Source: Alphaproteobacteria bacterium
Lineage (GTDB): Bacteria > Pseudomonadota > Alphaproteobacteria > JACZXZ01
Direction: 5' to 3'
Length of the DNA: 57,722 nucleotides
Assembly (NCBI GenBank): GCA_035625915.1
Contig: DASPOR010000022.1
Location: 1 to 57,722, forward strand
Shown: positions 8,185-17,144 of the stretch, piece after piece
Position numbering within the stretch: position 1 is the stretch's first letter
Layout: each line of letters begins with the position of its first letter
Notes under the pieces: generated by a model
What the model was told of the DNA's origin: nothing
What the model saw: only the letters and a program-made list of their open reading frames with translations
The model's database searches: none
Translations under genes and position numbers: made by a program

Positions 8185-9726
8185 CTAGGGGCCGATCTCA
8201 ACGAACGTTTCAGGTGCTCCGTAATCCGGCGGCAAGTCCTTGCGGTTCCACCAACCGCCGCCAAGAGCCACGAACAGGGCAGCCGTGTCCGCGTATCGGC
8301 TGGCCTGCGCTTGCACGAGACCGATCCTCGCTTGTTGGTACGTTTGCTCGGTCGTGAGCAACGAGAGGTACGTGATGGCACCTGCCTGATACTGCGTGCG
8401 CGTTATGGCGAGGCTGTCGGCGGCCGCGCGCACCGCAGCGAGCTGTGCATTCACGGCGTTTGCATCGGATTCGAGTGCGCGCAAAGTGTCCGCGACGTTC
8501 TGGAAGGCGGAGAGCACCGTGCTGCGATAAATGGCGTCCGATGCGTCGAATGCAGCGACCGCAGCGCGTTTCTTGTGAAGCAAGGTGTCAGCGTCGAAAA
8601 TTGTCTGAGTGGCGCTGCCCGCGATGTTCCAAATGGCGGTGCCGCTCGAAAACAGGCCGCCGAATCCGGTGGCACTGCTGCCGAGCTGGCCCGTGATGTC
8701 GAACTGCGGGAATTGATTTGCCGTGGCAACGCCGATTGAAGCGCTCGCCGCGTGCAGCTCCGATTCCGCAGCACGCACGTCCGGGCGTTGCTCGACAAGT
8801 TTCGATGGCAGGCTGACCGGGAGTTCTTGCGGCAATTGCAGCGAAGCAATGTCGAACTTTTCGTTTATGACTTCGTTGGGAAACCGGCCGATCAAATTTG
8901 CGAGCAGGTCGCGCTGTTGGGCCAATTGCTTCTCCAACGGCGGCAAGGTCGCACGCGTCTGCGCGAGTGTCGCCGCTTGGGCAAGTACAGCGACCTTGGA
9001 GGTGCCGCCAAGTTCGAATTGATGCTGCAGCACGTCGAGCTCCTGGGATTCGATCTCGATGATGTCCTGGGTCGCCGCGATCTGATCCCGCAGGGAGGCT
9101 TCTTCGATTGCCGCCGCGACGACGTTCGACGTGAGAGTGAGATATGCGGCCTCCAGCTCGAACGCGTCCATTTCCGCTTGGGCTTGGAGCGATTCGACCT
9201 GCCGTCGCGTGCCGCCCCAGACATCGACCGCGTAGGAGACATTCACCGACGCGGTAACAAGGTTGAATGCCGGAATATTGGCCGGCACGCCAAACGATTC
9301 GCCCGAGATCTTCGAGTGCTGAGGCGTGAAGTTGACGCTCAAGGTTGGAAAGAGAGCGCCCTCCTCTGCATAAACGTTTTCTTGCGCCTCGCGCAGCGTT
9401 GCCTCCGCGGACTGTAACGAAGGATTCGCCTTGAGCGCACGATCGATCAAGGTATTGAGCGCTTCGGAGCGGAAGAGCGTCCACCACTGACCCGAGATGT
9501 CGCGGCCCTCGACGAAATGTTGGGCCTCGCCGCCATGCACGTCGGACGAAGCGGTGGCGACGGGCAACGGCTCCGGCGTGTAGCCCGCCCCTTGGGGAGC
9601 CGGCGGGCGCGTGAAGTCCGGGCCGAGCTCGCATCCCGCCGCGACACTGGTCGCAGCGATCGCCGCGATGAACGCAACGCCGCGGCGCAATGTATCGATC
9701 CTATGAGGGCGGTTGCCCGTCGTCAT
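8185..9726 (-). CDS. RND efflux outer-membrane lipoprotein, NodT/OprM family
   Basis: 513 residues. The start at 9726 overlaps the TetR stop as ATGA and gives a lipoprotein signal ending in VAAGC, followed by the family hallmark ELGPDFTRPPAP. The helical barrel repeats are clear: WWTLFRSEALNTLIDRALKANPSLQSAEATLREAQ in the first half and LVEQRPDVRAAESELHAASASIGVATANQFPQF in the second, the usual NodT motif. It forms the trimeric channel through the outer membrane for the pump encoded downstream. The frame is open further upstream through the TetR gene, but that part has no family similarity. Confidence 0.93.
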   Translation of the reverse strand: MTTGNRPHRIDTLRRGVAFIAAIAATSVAAGCELGPDFTRPPAPQGAGYTPEPLPVATASSDVHGGEAQHFVEGRDISGQWWTLFRSEALNTLIDRALKANPSLQSAEATLREAQENVYAEEGALFPTLSVNFTPQHSKISGESFGVPANIPAFNLVTASVNVSYAVDVWGGTRRQVESLQAQAEMDAFELEAAYLTLTSNVVAAAIEEASLRDQIAATQDIIEIESQELDVLQHQFELGGTSKVAVLAQAATLAQTRATLPPLEKQLAQQRDLLANLIGRFPNEVINEKFDIASLQLPQELPVSLPSKLVEQRPDVRAAESELHAASASIGVATANQFPQFDITGQLGSSATGFGGLFSSGTAIWNIAGSATQTIFDADTLLHKKRAAVAAFDASDAIYRSTVLSAFQNVADTLRALESDANAVNAQLAAVRAAADSLAITRTQYQAGAITYLSLLTTEQTYQQARIGLVQAQASRYADTAALFVALGGGWWNRKDLPPDYGAPETFVEIGP

Positions 9727-10409
9727 CGCCTGGAACCTTCGACCGAAAAAATTGCCTCCGCATGCCGTCGCACGATCTTCTGGATCGCCGCGATCCGGTA
9801 CTCGCCAAAGTCGGACCATCCGAGGGCGCGGCGCGTTGCCTTGTTGCAGAAGATCACGACCTGACCGATCATCGCGATTGTTCGAAGGACGACTTGCTCG
9901 TCGTCCACGGAGAGCGCCAAGAGGCGCGCTATCAGCATCGCGCACGGCTCGAAGATCTGTTTTTTCCCCCTTTCGTGCAGCGGATCGAGTGCGGCTGTCT
10001 CCTCGACCTCCGAGCGCGCCCAGAGAAGCCGCCGGCTTTGCTGATGCTCCTTGTCGAACACGACCAGGACGAAGGCATCGAGCATTTCGCACAAGTGATC
10101 CAGGAGTTCCCTCGGCGATGGTTCGCCGCCGTCAAGAAGAGTACGCACGCGCTCGGCGATTGGATTCATGCGCGTTTCCATTTGCCGAACCATGTAGTCA
10201 ATGACCGCGCGGTAGAGACCCTCCTTGCTGCCGAAGTAGTACTGGATGGCCGGGAGGTTTACGCCTGCCCGTTCGGCCAGCGTGCGTGTGCTCGCACCGT
10301 CGTATCCCTCGACTGCAAAGATCTCGATCGCGGCGTCGAGAATCCGACGACGCGTGTCCTCACCCCGTTGATAAGTGCCTGGGCGATAATGCCGTTCGAC
10401 GTTGCTCAT
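9723..10409 (-). CDS. TetR-family repressor with CerR-type C-terminal domain
   Basis: 228 residues. The N-terminal helix-turn-helix runs from RRRILDAAIEIFAVEGYDGASTRTLAERAGVNLPAIQYYFGSKEGLYRAVIDY, a textbook TetR segment. The C-terminal half (MLIARLLALSVDDEQVVLRTIAMIGQVVIFCNKATRRALGW) matches the DUF1956/CerR domain common to regulators of RND pumps. It is the first gene of the efflux operon and its stop overlaps the outer-membrane factor start, so repressor and pump are made from one transcript. Self-repression relieved by a pump substrate is the expected logic (inference). Confidence 0.93.
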   Translation of the reverse strand: MSNVERHYRPGTYQRGEDTRRRILDAAIEIFAVEGYDGASTRTLAERAGVNLPAIQYYFGSKEGLYRAVIDYMVRQMETRMNPIAERVRTLLDGGEPSPRELLDHLCEMLDAFVLVVFDKEHQQSRRLLWARSEVEETAALDPLHERGKKQIFEPCAMLIARLLALSVDDEQVVLRTIAMIGQVVIFCNKATRRALGWSDFGEYRIAAIQKIVRRHAEAIFSVEGSRR

Positions 10410-10433
10410 CCCATCCTTCCCCGAAAGCCCGGT

Positions 10434-10462
10434 GCTTTATTCCATACAAGTGATAATGTCAA
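10434..10462 (-). promoter_or_regulatory. Candidate promoter of the TetR-RND operon
   Basis: On the minus strand TTGACA (plus 10457-10462) is a perfect -35 box. About 17 bases on lies a weak TAAAGC/ATAAAG-like -10 box (10434-10439), some 25 bases before the TetR start. The flanking ATCGAT and GATAAT half-sites could serve as the repressor site, but no clean palindrome was found. Confidence 0.4.
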
Positions 10463-10810
10463 TCGATAGATAATATTTCAAAAAGACCCTAACGCACTGC
10501 ACCGGCCTGCGAATGCGCTAAAATAAATTGTGTCAAATCATACGCTTATGAAATTCGATCCCGACACACCGGCGACGTGGGCTCGCACCGGAGGCGGGCC
10601 GCGAACTTTAATAGCGATTCACGCAGCGATCGCGTGACCGATTTGAATCAACAGCCACCCGGCCGCCCGTGATACATTTCCCATACGGTCACTGGGGAAA
10701 CCGGATACCTGCCAGCACAGGCCTTTAGGTACCTCCGATGGAATGGATAGGGCGGGCGCCCCTCGGTTCAGGGGATCCGCCAAACGGGCTTCGCAGCACT
10801 TGGAGGGACG
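10463..10810. other. Intergenic region between the TetR operon and the lipoprotein gene
   Basis: About 350 bases without a gene. The left end is AT-rich (TAATATTTC, AAATAAATTG) and belongs to the divergent control region. The rest is GC-rich, with short internal symmetries such as GCGATTCACGCAGCGATCGCG. No tRNA, terminator or small gene with a ribosome site was recognised. Confidence 0.5.
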
Positions 10811-11308
10811 ATGAGAACCAAACTCGTCATGCTCGCCACGTCACTTGCGTTAGTTGCCGCGCTGTCTGCATGTGACACGGGCTCCACCAGTTCCAACACA
10901 CCAGAAGGGCAACTGATGCAGGCCCGCGAGAGGCTGAGTGCCGATCTCAAGCAGTGCACGGCCGAGCATGGATACGATCCAGAGAATACCGCCAGCATCC
11001 CGGAGAATGCACTTGCTCCGCACGAGCTAGAATGGCGTCAATGCGCCTATTCTGCCGTGCGGAATTACGAGCAATCCAATCCCTCTTTGAGCGTGCTTTA
11101 CGAACAGCTTATTTCCGAGGACATGCGTATGACGCAGGCGATCCAGCAGGGGACGATGACGCGTAGCCAAAGGCGCGAGCGGATCGACGCCTTGGTGGAT
11201 CAGATCAGGCTCGCGGAACAGAAACAGGTGACGAGCACCACGGCGGCGGCGCAACAGCAAAATGAACAGGTACGCCGCGTCGTTTCGGGTATCAGAGGGC
11301 TCCACTAA
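10811..11308 (+). CDS. Small hypothetical lipoprotein
   Basis: 165 residues with a classic lipoprotein signal (LVMLATSLALVAALSAC, cleavage before Cys). The mature part is helical and charged: it has MQARERLSADLKQC, a C-terminal coiled-coil-like stretch (QRRERIDALVDQIRLAEQKQ) and a Gln/Thr/Ala-rich tail. No enzyme motif is visible. The start is preceded by GGAGGG at an ideal distance. It stands alone between the efflux operon and an amino-acid binding protein gene, so context gives no function. The family is not recognised. Confidence 0.8.
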   Translation: MRTKLVMLATSLALVAALSACDTGSTSSNTPEGQLMQARERLSADLKQCTAEHGYDPENTASIPENALAPHELEWRQCAYSAVRNYEQSNPSLSVLYEQLISEDMRMTQAIQQGTMTRSQRRERIDALVDQIRLAEQKQVTSTTAAAQQQNEQVRRVVSGIRGLH

Positions 11309-11450
11309 CCGCTGAAGGGCCCGCGCCTGCCTTTGCGCCATGCAACGAGGGGGCGGCCGGATGATCTCGCATCGGACGTCGATCCGAAGTGGCGAGGGTG
11401 TTGAAACTGTGCTTTCATGCCAAGCGCGGTGAAGCGGACGGGGGGCTGTC

Positions 11451-12308
11451 ATGCGTGTCATCCGAATCGCGATTGCGTGCGCTGCGATGTGCGTTCTATC
11501 GCCCGTGTTGCACGCCCATGCTCAAACTCTCGACAAGATCAAGACGAGTGGTGCGGTTCTTGTCGGCTATCGCACCGATGCACCGCCCTTTTCCTCGGGG
11601 GCCGGTGCCGAGCCCCAGGGCTTTTCCATCGATTTATGCAATCGGGTTGTCGTCGAGCTGAAGCTCGCGCTCAAAATGGACAACCTCCAGGTGAAGTACG
11701 TGCCGGTCGATGCTGAAACGCGTTTCAGCAAGCTCGAGTCCGGCGAGATCGACATCGAATGTGGGGCGACGACCCGCACGCTCTCCCGCGAGACCCGCTT
11801 CGACTTCAGCTTATTCACGTTCCTCACGGGAACCGAGATGCTCGTGCGGCTCGATTCCAATATTCGTGCGCCCTCGGACCTCGCGGGCAAGAAGATCGCC
11901 GTCCTGCCGGGCACGACGACCGAGAAGGTTATGAAAGACGTGCTCAAGCAGTTGCTGGTCAATGCCGATATCGTGCCGGTCAAGAGTCACGAAGACGGCA
12001 TCGCCGCCATCACCGACGGACGGGCGGATGGCTATGCCTCGGATCAGGTGCTGCTGATCGGCCTTGCCAAGAAGTCGAAGGATCCGAGTCTTTACCGGAT
12101 GTCGGGCACGTTCTATTCCTACGAGCCTTACGCATTGATGATTCGTAAGAACGACGCCGATTTTCGGGTTGTGGCGGATCGCGCGCTCGCCCAAACCTAC
12201 AAGTCCGGACAGATATGGGAAATCTACAAGCGCTGGTTCGGCGAGTGGAACGTCAAGCCGGGTCCAGCACTAATGGCGCTCTATGCGTTGCAGTCGCTCT
12301 CCGAGTGA
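11451..12308 (+). CDS. Amino-acid-type ABC transporter substrate-binding protein (SBP family 3), orphan
   Basis: 285 residues. A Sec signal ends in HAHAQ, followed by TLDKIKTSGAVLVGYRTDAPPFSS, the usual opening of family 3 periplasmic binding proteins. Other family motifs are GFSIDLCNRVV, ERFSKLESGEIDIECGATTRT-like (here ETRFSKLESGEIDI), DLAGKKIAVLPGTTTEKVM and the C-terminal WEIYKRWFGEW. GltI-like proteins of this kind bind glutamate or aspartate. No permease or ATPase gene is adjacent, so it either works with a transporter encoded elsewhere or has a sensing role. The ligand is unproven. Confidence 0.9.
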   Translation: MRVIRIAIACAAMCVLSPVLHAHAQTLDKIKTSGAVLVGYRTDAPPFSSGAGAEPQGFSIDLCNRVVVELKLALKMDNLQVKYVPVDAETRFSKLESGEIDIECGATTRTLSRETRFDFSLFTFLTGTEMLVRLDSNIRAPSDLAGKKIAVLPGTTTEKVMKDVLKQLLVNADIVPVKSHEDGIAAITDGRADGYASDQVLLIGLAKKSKDPSLYRMSGTFYSYEPYALMIRKNDADFRVVADRALAQTYKSGQIWEIYKRWFGEWNVKPGPALMALYALQSLSE

Positions 12309-12360
12309 CCGCCAGGGGTGGTCGGTTCAGCCGTTTGTTCGAATGTGACACTCTCCGAAA

Positions 12361-12972
12361 ATGAGCGGTGAGCACGTACCTGCCGAAGCAAATTCAACGA
12401 CCGGTGCGGCGGGCGAACAGACACGCATGCACCGCGTCGAGCAAAGGGTGGTCCATGAGGTAAAGCAATTCGCGGCAATGTTTCTTTACCTCTTTGTCTT
12501 GCTTGGCCTCTTCACCCTCCACGAATCGCTTGTCCTGGCGCAACATGAAATCAGCTTTACCCATTATGGGTTCGCCGCGATCAACGCCCTCATTCTGGCC
12601 AAAGTGATGCTTGTTGCGGAGGATCTGCGCCTGGGGCGCCGGATCGAGCGGTGGCGCGTGATTTATTCGATCGTTTTGAAGTCCCTTTTGTTCGCCGCCC
12701 TTTTCATTTGCTTTCACGTTATCGAAGAAACGATTGTCGGCCTCTTCGACGGAAAGACGATCGCCGATAGCATACCGAGTTTCGGCGGTGCGAGGGGTGG
12801 TCTCTTTCGCGTGGCCATCATGGCCATAATCATGACCTTCGCCCTGATGCCCTATTTCGCGTACACACAGGTTGCGCGCGCCATCGGCAGGGACAAATTG
12901 CACGCCATCCTTCTAAGTCGCTACGCGGAGCGCGGCAACGAACGACCCGAGGCGCGGTCGCCGCCACGCTGA
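12361..12972 (+). CDS. Integral membrane protein of unknown function
   Basis: 203 residues with a polar N-terminus of about 35 residues. Four hydrophobic spans follow: FAAMFLYLFVLLGLFTL, YGFAAINALILAKVMLV, IVLKSLLFAALFICFHVI and VAIMAIIMTFALMPYFAYTQV. Conserved-looking acidic residues lie beside the membrane (HESLVLAQHE, AEDLRLGRR, HVIEETIVGLFDG). Such proteins occur in many alphaproteobacteria without an assigned role. The gene starts 52 bases after the binding-protein gene and has only a weak ribosome site. It is not recognisably a transport partner of that protein. Confidence 0.75.
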   Translation: MSGEHVPAEANSTTGAAGEQTRMHRVEQRVVHEVKQFAAMFLYLFVLLGLFTLHESLVLAQHEISFTHYGFAAINALILAKVMLVAEDLRLGRRIERWRVIYSIVLKSLLFAALFICFHVIEETIVGLFDGKTIADSIPSFGGARGGLFRVAIMAIIMTFALMPYFAYTQVARAIGRDKLHAILLSRYAERGNERPEARSPPR

Positions 12973-13027
12973 TCGGGAGATTTCGGGGCGACCGTCTCCT
13001 CTTGCCACGCTGTCGGTTGCGGCGCTG

Positions 13028-13690
13028 TTATTTAGTCGCCTTCGGCGGCGCCTTGGTCGTGCGTGGCGTCGCCAGATTTTCCCGAATCGCTGCTGCGATA
13101 TCGTGGCAGAGTGCTTCAAGGGCGCTGCTCATTGCCGCGGCATCGCTGTCGTAGTCCGAACCCGACGTCGGGCGGCTGATGCGCGAGGTCTGCATCGTGA
13201 GAAGGTTGTTGCCGTCCTGGCTGAACAGGCTCCACCGTGCGACGAGTTGGACGGCGCCGCTTTGATCGCGCTCGAACGCCGCAATCTCGATTTCCACCAA
13301 ATAATCGAGCGAAATCGACCGTCCGGTCTGTGTTGTGGTCAATCGGTCCGTCGGAACCATGAGGGCCAAATTCTCCCCGACGACGCGCGTGATCTCCGAG
13401 CCAAGGGGGCCCGCCCAGCGGTCGTATTCGGCGCGGACGACTTCGTTTCCGGCTCCCCGCGTCGTGATACCCGCCTGGTCGAGATAGGCGGGAAGCGACA
13501 CGGGCGAGACGCCGATGAGGGGGCCGTGCTGCGCCTGGCCCACGCCGGTCGCTGAAGCGGTCGACGCGGCGTTCAACACATAATAGTGGTTGGGTGGGTT
13601 GGGGCCACCCAAGCCGCCGCAAGCGCCCAGGCCGATGAGAAGAACGCCCGCCGCGAAGGACCACATCCACGTGCCGCAATGGGCCTTCAT
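13028..13690 (-). CDS. ABC-type transport auxiliary lipoprotein (PqiC/MlaB-associated type)
   Basis: 220 residues. The start at 13690 overlaps the MCE-gene stop as ATGA and gives a lipoprotein signal (AAGVLLIGLGAC). The mature protein opens PNPPNHYYVLNAAS, followed by GPLIGVSPVSLPAYLDQAGITTR and YDRWAGPLGSEITRVVGENLA, which is the PqiC-like ABC_trans_aux pattern. Members sit in the outer membrane or periplasm and assist MCE-type lipid transport. It closes a four-gene Mla-like operon. A Lys/Pro-rich tail (TTKAPPKATK) ends the protein. Confidence 0.9.
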   Translation of the reverse strand: MKAHCGTWMWSFAAGVLLIGLGACGGLGGPNPPNHYYVLNAASTASATGVGQAQHGPLIGVSPVSLPAYLDQAGITTRGAGNEVVRAEYDRWAGPLGSEITRVVGENLALMVPTDRLTTTQTGRSISLDYLVEIEIAAFERDQSGAVQLVARWSLFSQDGNNLLTMQTSRISRPTSGSDYDSDAAAMSSALEALCHDIAAAIRENLATPRTTKAPPKATK

Positions 13691-14682
13691 CTCCTGCCTC
13701 CCGACTTGCCGAACAGGATCGAATCCGGATTTTTTTCGAGGTCGTCGGCGAGGGCGCGCACCGAGCGCGACACGGCGGCGATCTCTCTTAATGCGTTGAT
13801 TAGTTCGGTATGGAGCGGTGAGCCCGGCCGTATTGTTTCCATCGCCGCCGCCGCCAGATCGTCGAGCCGTTTCGCGGCTCCGCGCAGGTCGTCGATCAAG
13901 GGACGTGCCGCGACGACCGTCCGGTCGGTGTCTTGGAACATACGATCGGCGCTCACGAGTGCCGGGTCGGCCGTATCCATGGTCTGCACAAAGCTCGACG
14001 TTATCCTGTCGGCGTCCCGCTCGATCGCCTTCATAAGCTCCTGGGCGTCGATCATCACGGCGGCCGGATCGCCGGCCTTTACCTGCTGATCGACGTCTTG
14101 GACGAGCTGGCGCAGATCGGACACAAGTTCGGGGATCTTGGCGCTGGCGAGCGAGTTCAATACGTCGGCGATGCTCTTCTTGAGCTCCGAAAACTCCGAC
14201 GGTGCCGTTGGAATTTCCAAATATCCTTGGTCGATCGCACCCGCTTGCACTGGCGCGCCCGGCTGGAACGAGAGTTCCACCACCAGCTTCCCGGTCACCA
14301 GACTCTGCGCCGCGAGCTGGGCGCGCAAACCACGCTCCACGAGCGTCTGGAGCCTCTCCTCCCGGTGGAATATCGACACCTTGGGGCCGCCAACGACCGT
14401 CCATTCCTCGGGATCGAGCTCGGCATAGACCGGGACGTTCACATTCAAGTCTTTCGCGTTAAATTGGATGATGACTTTCGTGACGGTGCCGATCCGCACG
14501 CCGCGAAAATTCACGGCGGCACCGACGTCAAGACCGCTCATATCGTCATGGAAGTACATGACGATGGGAATGCGCGCGGCAAAAAACTGGAAGCTGCCGA
14601 AGGCAACGATCATCGCGACGAACAGAAACACGCCGCCGATGACGAAGGCACCAATCAGTTTCGGATTTGCTCGGCTCGCCAT
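13687..14682 (-). CDS. MCE-domain lipid transport protein, MlaD family
   Basis: 331 residues. One N-terminal membrane anchor (LIGAFVIGGVFLFVAMIVAFGSF) is followed by the MCE domain: DDMSGLDVGAAVNFRGVRIGTVTKVII, then LVERGLRAQLAAQSLVTGKLVVEL. The C-terminal half is a long helical region (LKKSIADVLNSLASAKIPELVSDLRQLVQDVDQQV) as in the longer MlaD/PqiB-like proteins. These form hexameric rings in the periplasm that pass phospholipids between membranes. It lies 27 bases after the ATPase gene and overlaps the auxiliary lipoprotein gene. Confidence 0.95.
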   Translation of the reverse strand: MASRANPKLIGAFVIGGVFLFVAMIVAFGSFQFFAARIPIVMYFHDDMSGLDVGAAVNFRGVRIGTVTKVIIQFNAKDLNVNVPVYAELDPEEWTVVGGPKVSIFHREERLQTLVERGLRAQLAAQSLVTGKLVVELSFQPGAPVQAGAIDQGYLEIPTAPSEFSELKKSIADVLNSLASAKIPELVSDLRQLVQDVDQQVKAGDPAAVMIDAQELMKAIERDADRITSSFVQTMDTADPALVSADRMFQDTDRTVVAARPLIDDLRGAAKRLDDLAAAAMETIRPGSPLHTELINALREIAAVSRSVRALADDLEKNPDSILFGKSGGRR

Positions 14683-14709
14683 GATGCCCCTCGAATTGCA
14701 GCCGCAACG

Positions 14710-15486
14710 TTAGGTGCTCGCCTGATTTTCGCCCCGGCGCAGGAATCGCTGCACCCTCTCGTCCCGGCTCTCGGCCAAAAGCTTCTTCGGATCGCCCTCC
14801 GCGATCATCGTCTTGGTGTCCGGGTCGAGGAATACTGAATTATTGCCGATGGCGAAGATGCTCGCGAGCTCGTGGGTCACGACGACGACCGTAGCACCGA
14901 GACTGTCCCGGAGTTGAAGGATCAAATCGTCGAGCAGGCGCGAGCTGATCGGATCGAGGCCGGCCGACGGTTCGTCGAAGAAGAGGAATTCGGGGTCGAG
15001 CGCCATGGCGCGGGCAAGGCCAGCGCGCTTTTGCATGCCCCCACTGATCTCCGATGGATAGTAATCCTCGAAGCCCGACAATCCGACGAGTGCCAACTTG
15101 GCGGACGCCAAATCGCGGATCGCGACGCGCGAGAGATCGGTGTAGGCCTCGAGCGGCAAGGCGATATTCTCGGCGAGCGTCATCGAGCTCCAAAGAGCGC
15201 CCTGCTGATAGAGCACGCCGACGCGCCGCAGCAGCGCCTGTCGTTTGTCTTCCTCGGCGTCCCACAGGCTTTGACTGCCATAGATGATCCTACCGCGGGC
15301 TGGATAGATGAGCCCGATCATGTGCCGCAGCAACGTGCTCTTGCCGCACCCGCTTCCACCCATGATGATGAAGATGTCGCGCTTGTTAATGACGAAATTC
15401 AGGTTCCTTTGGATGACGAAGGTGCCAAAAGCCATATCGAGATTCTCGATGACGATTGCGGGGGATGCGGCTTCCGGATGGGACAT
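14710..15486 (-). CDS. MlaF-type ABC ATPase
   Basis: 258 residues. Walker A is GGSGCGKST at residues 43-51, the signature ISGGMQKRAGLARAMALDPE has the SGGMxKR form typical of MlaF, and Walker B is FLFFDEPSAGLD. It energises lipid transport together with the permease encoded just upstream (13-base gap) and the MCE protein downstream. The C-terminus has the KKLLAESRDERVQRFLRR tail seen in MlaF proteins, which in E. coli helps hold MlaB; here the STAS domain is fused to the permease instead. Confidence 0.95.
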   Translation of the reverse strand: MSHPEAASPAIVIENLDMAFGTFVIQRNLNFVINKRDIFIIMGGSGCGKSTLLRHMIGLIYPARGRIIYGSQSLWDAEEDKRQALLRRVGVLYQQGALWSSMTLAENIALPLEAYTDLSRVAIRDLASAKLALVGLSGFEDYYPSEISGGMQKRAGLARAMALDPEFLFFDEPSAGLDPISSRLLDDLILQLRDSLGATVVVVTHELASIFAIGNNSVFLDPDTKTMIAEGDPKKLLAESRDERVQRFLRRGENQAST

Positions 15487-15499
15487 GGGAGGCAGAGCC

Positions 15500-16630
15500 C
15501 TATATGCCGAGAATGTCGGTGACCACCGCGAAGATTCCGTCCGTGACGACGATCGCGACGATGGCGGTCACGACCGCCGAGGTCGCCGCGTTGCCGACCG
15601 AGGAGGCGCTGCGGCCGCATTCCATGCCGCGCATGCAACCCGCGACGGCGATCAGCACGCCGAAGACGCAGCCTTTCACGAGACCGACCGCGAAATCGCC
15701 GACGGACAACGCCGCGCGCGTTTCGGTGATGTATTGCAGGACCGGAATGTCGAGCATGGTGACGCCGACGATCCCGCCACCCACAATGCCGAGGAGATCG
15801 GCATAAAGGCACAGGAACGGCATCATGACGACCAATGCCAGGACCCGTGGCGTCACGAGAAAATCGAGTGGGGAGAAGCCGAATGTGCTGAGCGCGTCGA
15901 TTTCCTCGTTGACCTGCATGGTGCCGAGCTGGGCCGCGAACGCGGCCCCCGTTCGGCCCGCCATGATGATCGCCGTCATCATGGCGCCCATTTCCCGGAC
16001 CGTGGCGATGCCCACGAGATCGGCCACGTAGATCTGGGCGCCGAATTGCCGGAGTTGCACAGCGCCTACGAATGCGAGGATGAGGCCAACGAGCACGCTG
16101 ATGAGCGAGACGATCGGCAGCGCCTTCGCACCGCAATCCTGAACGATCTCGAGGAAATCGGAGCGGCGGAATTTCGCCTTCCCGCCCAGCAAGCGCAACA
16201 TGCCGAGCGTTTGGTCGCCGATGAAGCCGATCATCCGGCCGAGTTCCCGCCATGCGGCGATCGCCGCGTTGCCGGCTTCGACCAAAATCGACTGAGCCAC
16301 GGTCGTTCTTCGAGCACCCTTTCGTTCCGGCACCGCCTGGGCGAGCTTGAGGAGATTTCGCGCGCCCTCCGGCAACCCCGTCAGGTTCAATTCGATCTTG
16401 CGCTCCTTCGTCAAGGCGACGAGCTTGAGAAGGAAGGGCAGGATGCCGCCGTCCCATGCGGCGAGTTTAGAGCTGTCGAAGCCGATCTGACGAACCGCAC
16501 CCGAGCCGATCTGCTTTTCGACTTCGCCAGCACTCGGCACGTGATCGATGGCACGCCAGCTACCGGCAAGCGCGAGGACGAGGGCACCAGCCCCATCTTG
16601 CGCGAACTTGATCTCAGCGTTCTCCGCCAT
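15500..16630 (-). CDS. STAS-MlaE fusion: lipid transport permease
   Basis: 376 residues, longer than the 260 of E. coli MlaE because a STAS (MlaB-like) domain occupies about residues 1-110 (LVLALAGSWRAIDHVPSAGEVE, IGFDSSKLAAWDGGILPFLLKLV). The MlaE part follows with the family's key block (FGAQIYVADLVGIATVREMGAMMTAIIMAGRTGAAFAAQLGTMQVNEEIDAL, with VREMG and AGRTG) and five to six membrane spans. The fusion places the regulatory STAS partner in the same chain. It is the first gene of the minus-strand Mla-like operon. Confidence 0.94.
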   Translation of the reverse strand: MAENAEIKFAQDGAGALVLALAGSWRAIDHVPSAGEVEKQIGSGAVRQIGFDSSKLAAWDGGILPFLLKLVALTKERKIELNLTGLPEGARNLLKLAQAVPERKGARRTTVAQSILVEAGNAAIAAWRELGRMIGFIGDQTLGMLRLLGGKAKFRRSDFLEIVQDCGAKALPIVSLISVLVGLILAFVGAVQLRQFGAQIYVADLVGIATVREMGAMMTAIIMAGRTGAAFAAQLGTMQVNEEIDALSTFGFSPLDFLVTPRVLALVVMMPFLCLYADLLGIVGGGIVGVTMLDIPVLQYITETRAALSVGDFAVGLVKGCVFGVLIAVAGCMRGMECGRSASSVGNAATSAVVTAIVAIVVTDGIFAVVTDILGI

Positions 16631-17034
16631 CGCGGTCCTCCGACTTAGATCCTAGGACGACACATCGGCGCTGCGAGGGCCTTCGAGGACTGGCGACGCG
16701 CGAGCGAAAGTGCTGCGGTTCCGTCGCGACTCATCGCGCAATGCGGATTGTCGCTCGCAAAGGCGATCCTGGCAGCGATGGAACGGCCCGGCGCCGCGTT
16801 GCGCGTCAAAAGTCCACCCCCGGAGAAGTTTACCTGAACATTCTCTACTATGAAGGGGCATCGATTTGAATCGAGGCGCCTATGACGCGCGTCCATCGAG
16901 GCTCCCGACCCTCGATCCGGGGGCGTCACGAGGATCCACGTCTTTTCCCGAAATCAGAAAGATGTGAATGGCCGGGTCCAGGCCCGGCCATGACGAAAAA
17001 GGGAATGGCCATGACGGCCGGGATGATACCGAAT
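16631..17034. other. Gene-free stretch upstream of the Mla-like operon, with a palindromic repeat
   Basis: No convincing gene was found. The part at 16660-16870 is open on the minus strand but lacks a start with a ribosome site and recognisable motifs. A 24-base palindrome at 16968-16991 (ATGGCCGGG with its complement around a TCCAGG core) is of a type scattered through many alphaproteobacterial genomes, and a second GGCCATGACGGCC symmetry follows at about 17007. The Mla promoter should lie near 16640-16700 but no clear boxes were seen. Confidence 0.5.
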
Positions 17035-17063
17035 GACAAAAAAGCCCGGCTGAGCCGGGCTTC
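17035..17063 (-). terminator. Rho-independent terminator of the peptide gene
   Basis: The minus strand has an 8-bp GC stem AGCCCGGC/GCCGGGCT with a 3-base loop, followed directly by TTTTTTG. This is a strong intrinsic terminator about 105 bases beyond the stop of the double-glycine peptide gene. It marks the peptide as a short, separate, monocistronic transcript. Confidence 0.8.
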
Positions 17064-17144
17064 CGTTCCGCTGCGGCCTTCGGCAACGCTCTCCATTCTG
17101 GATGAGCGCCGCCGAATGCCGCACCGCACGCCCTAATTCTTCTC

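Noticed and set aside
15308..16648. A 446-codon plus-strand frame
   Set aside because: It is antisense to the MlaE-type permease and the ATPase start and has no family motif.
16645..16929. A small minus-strand gene
   Set aside because: It has no ribosome site or family motif; the reading looks random apart from a lack of stops.
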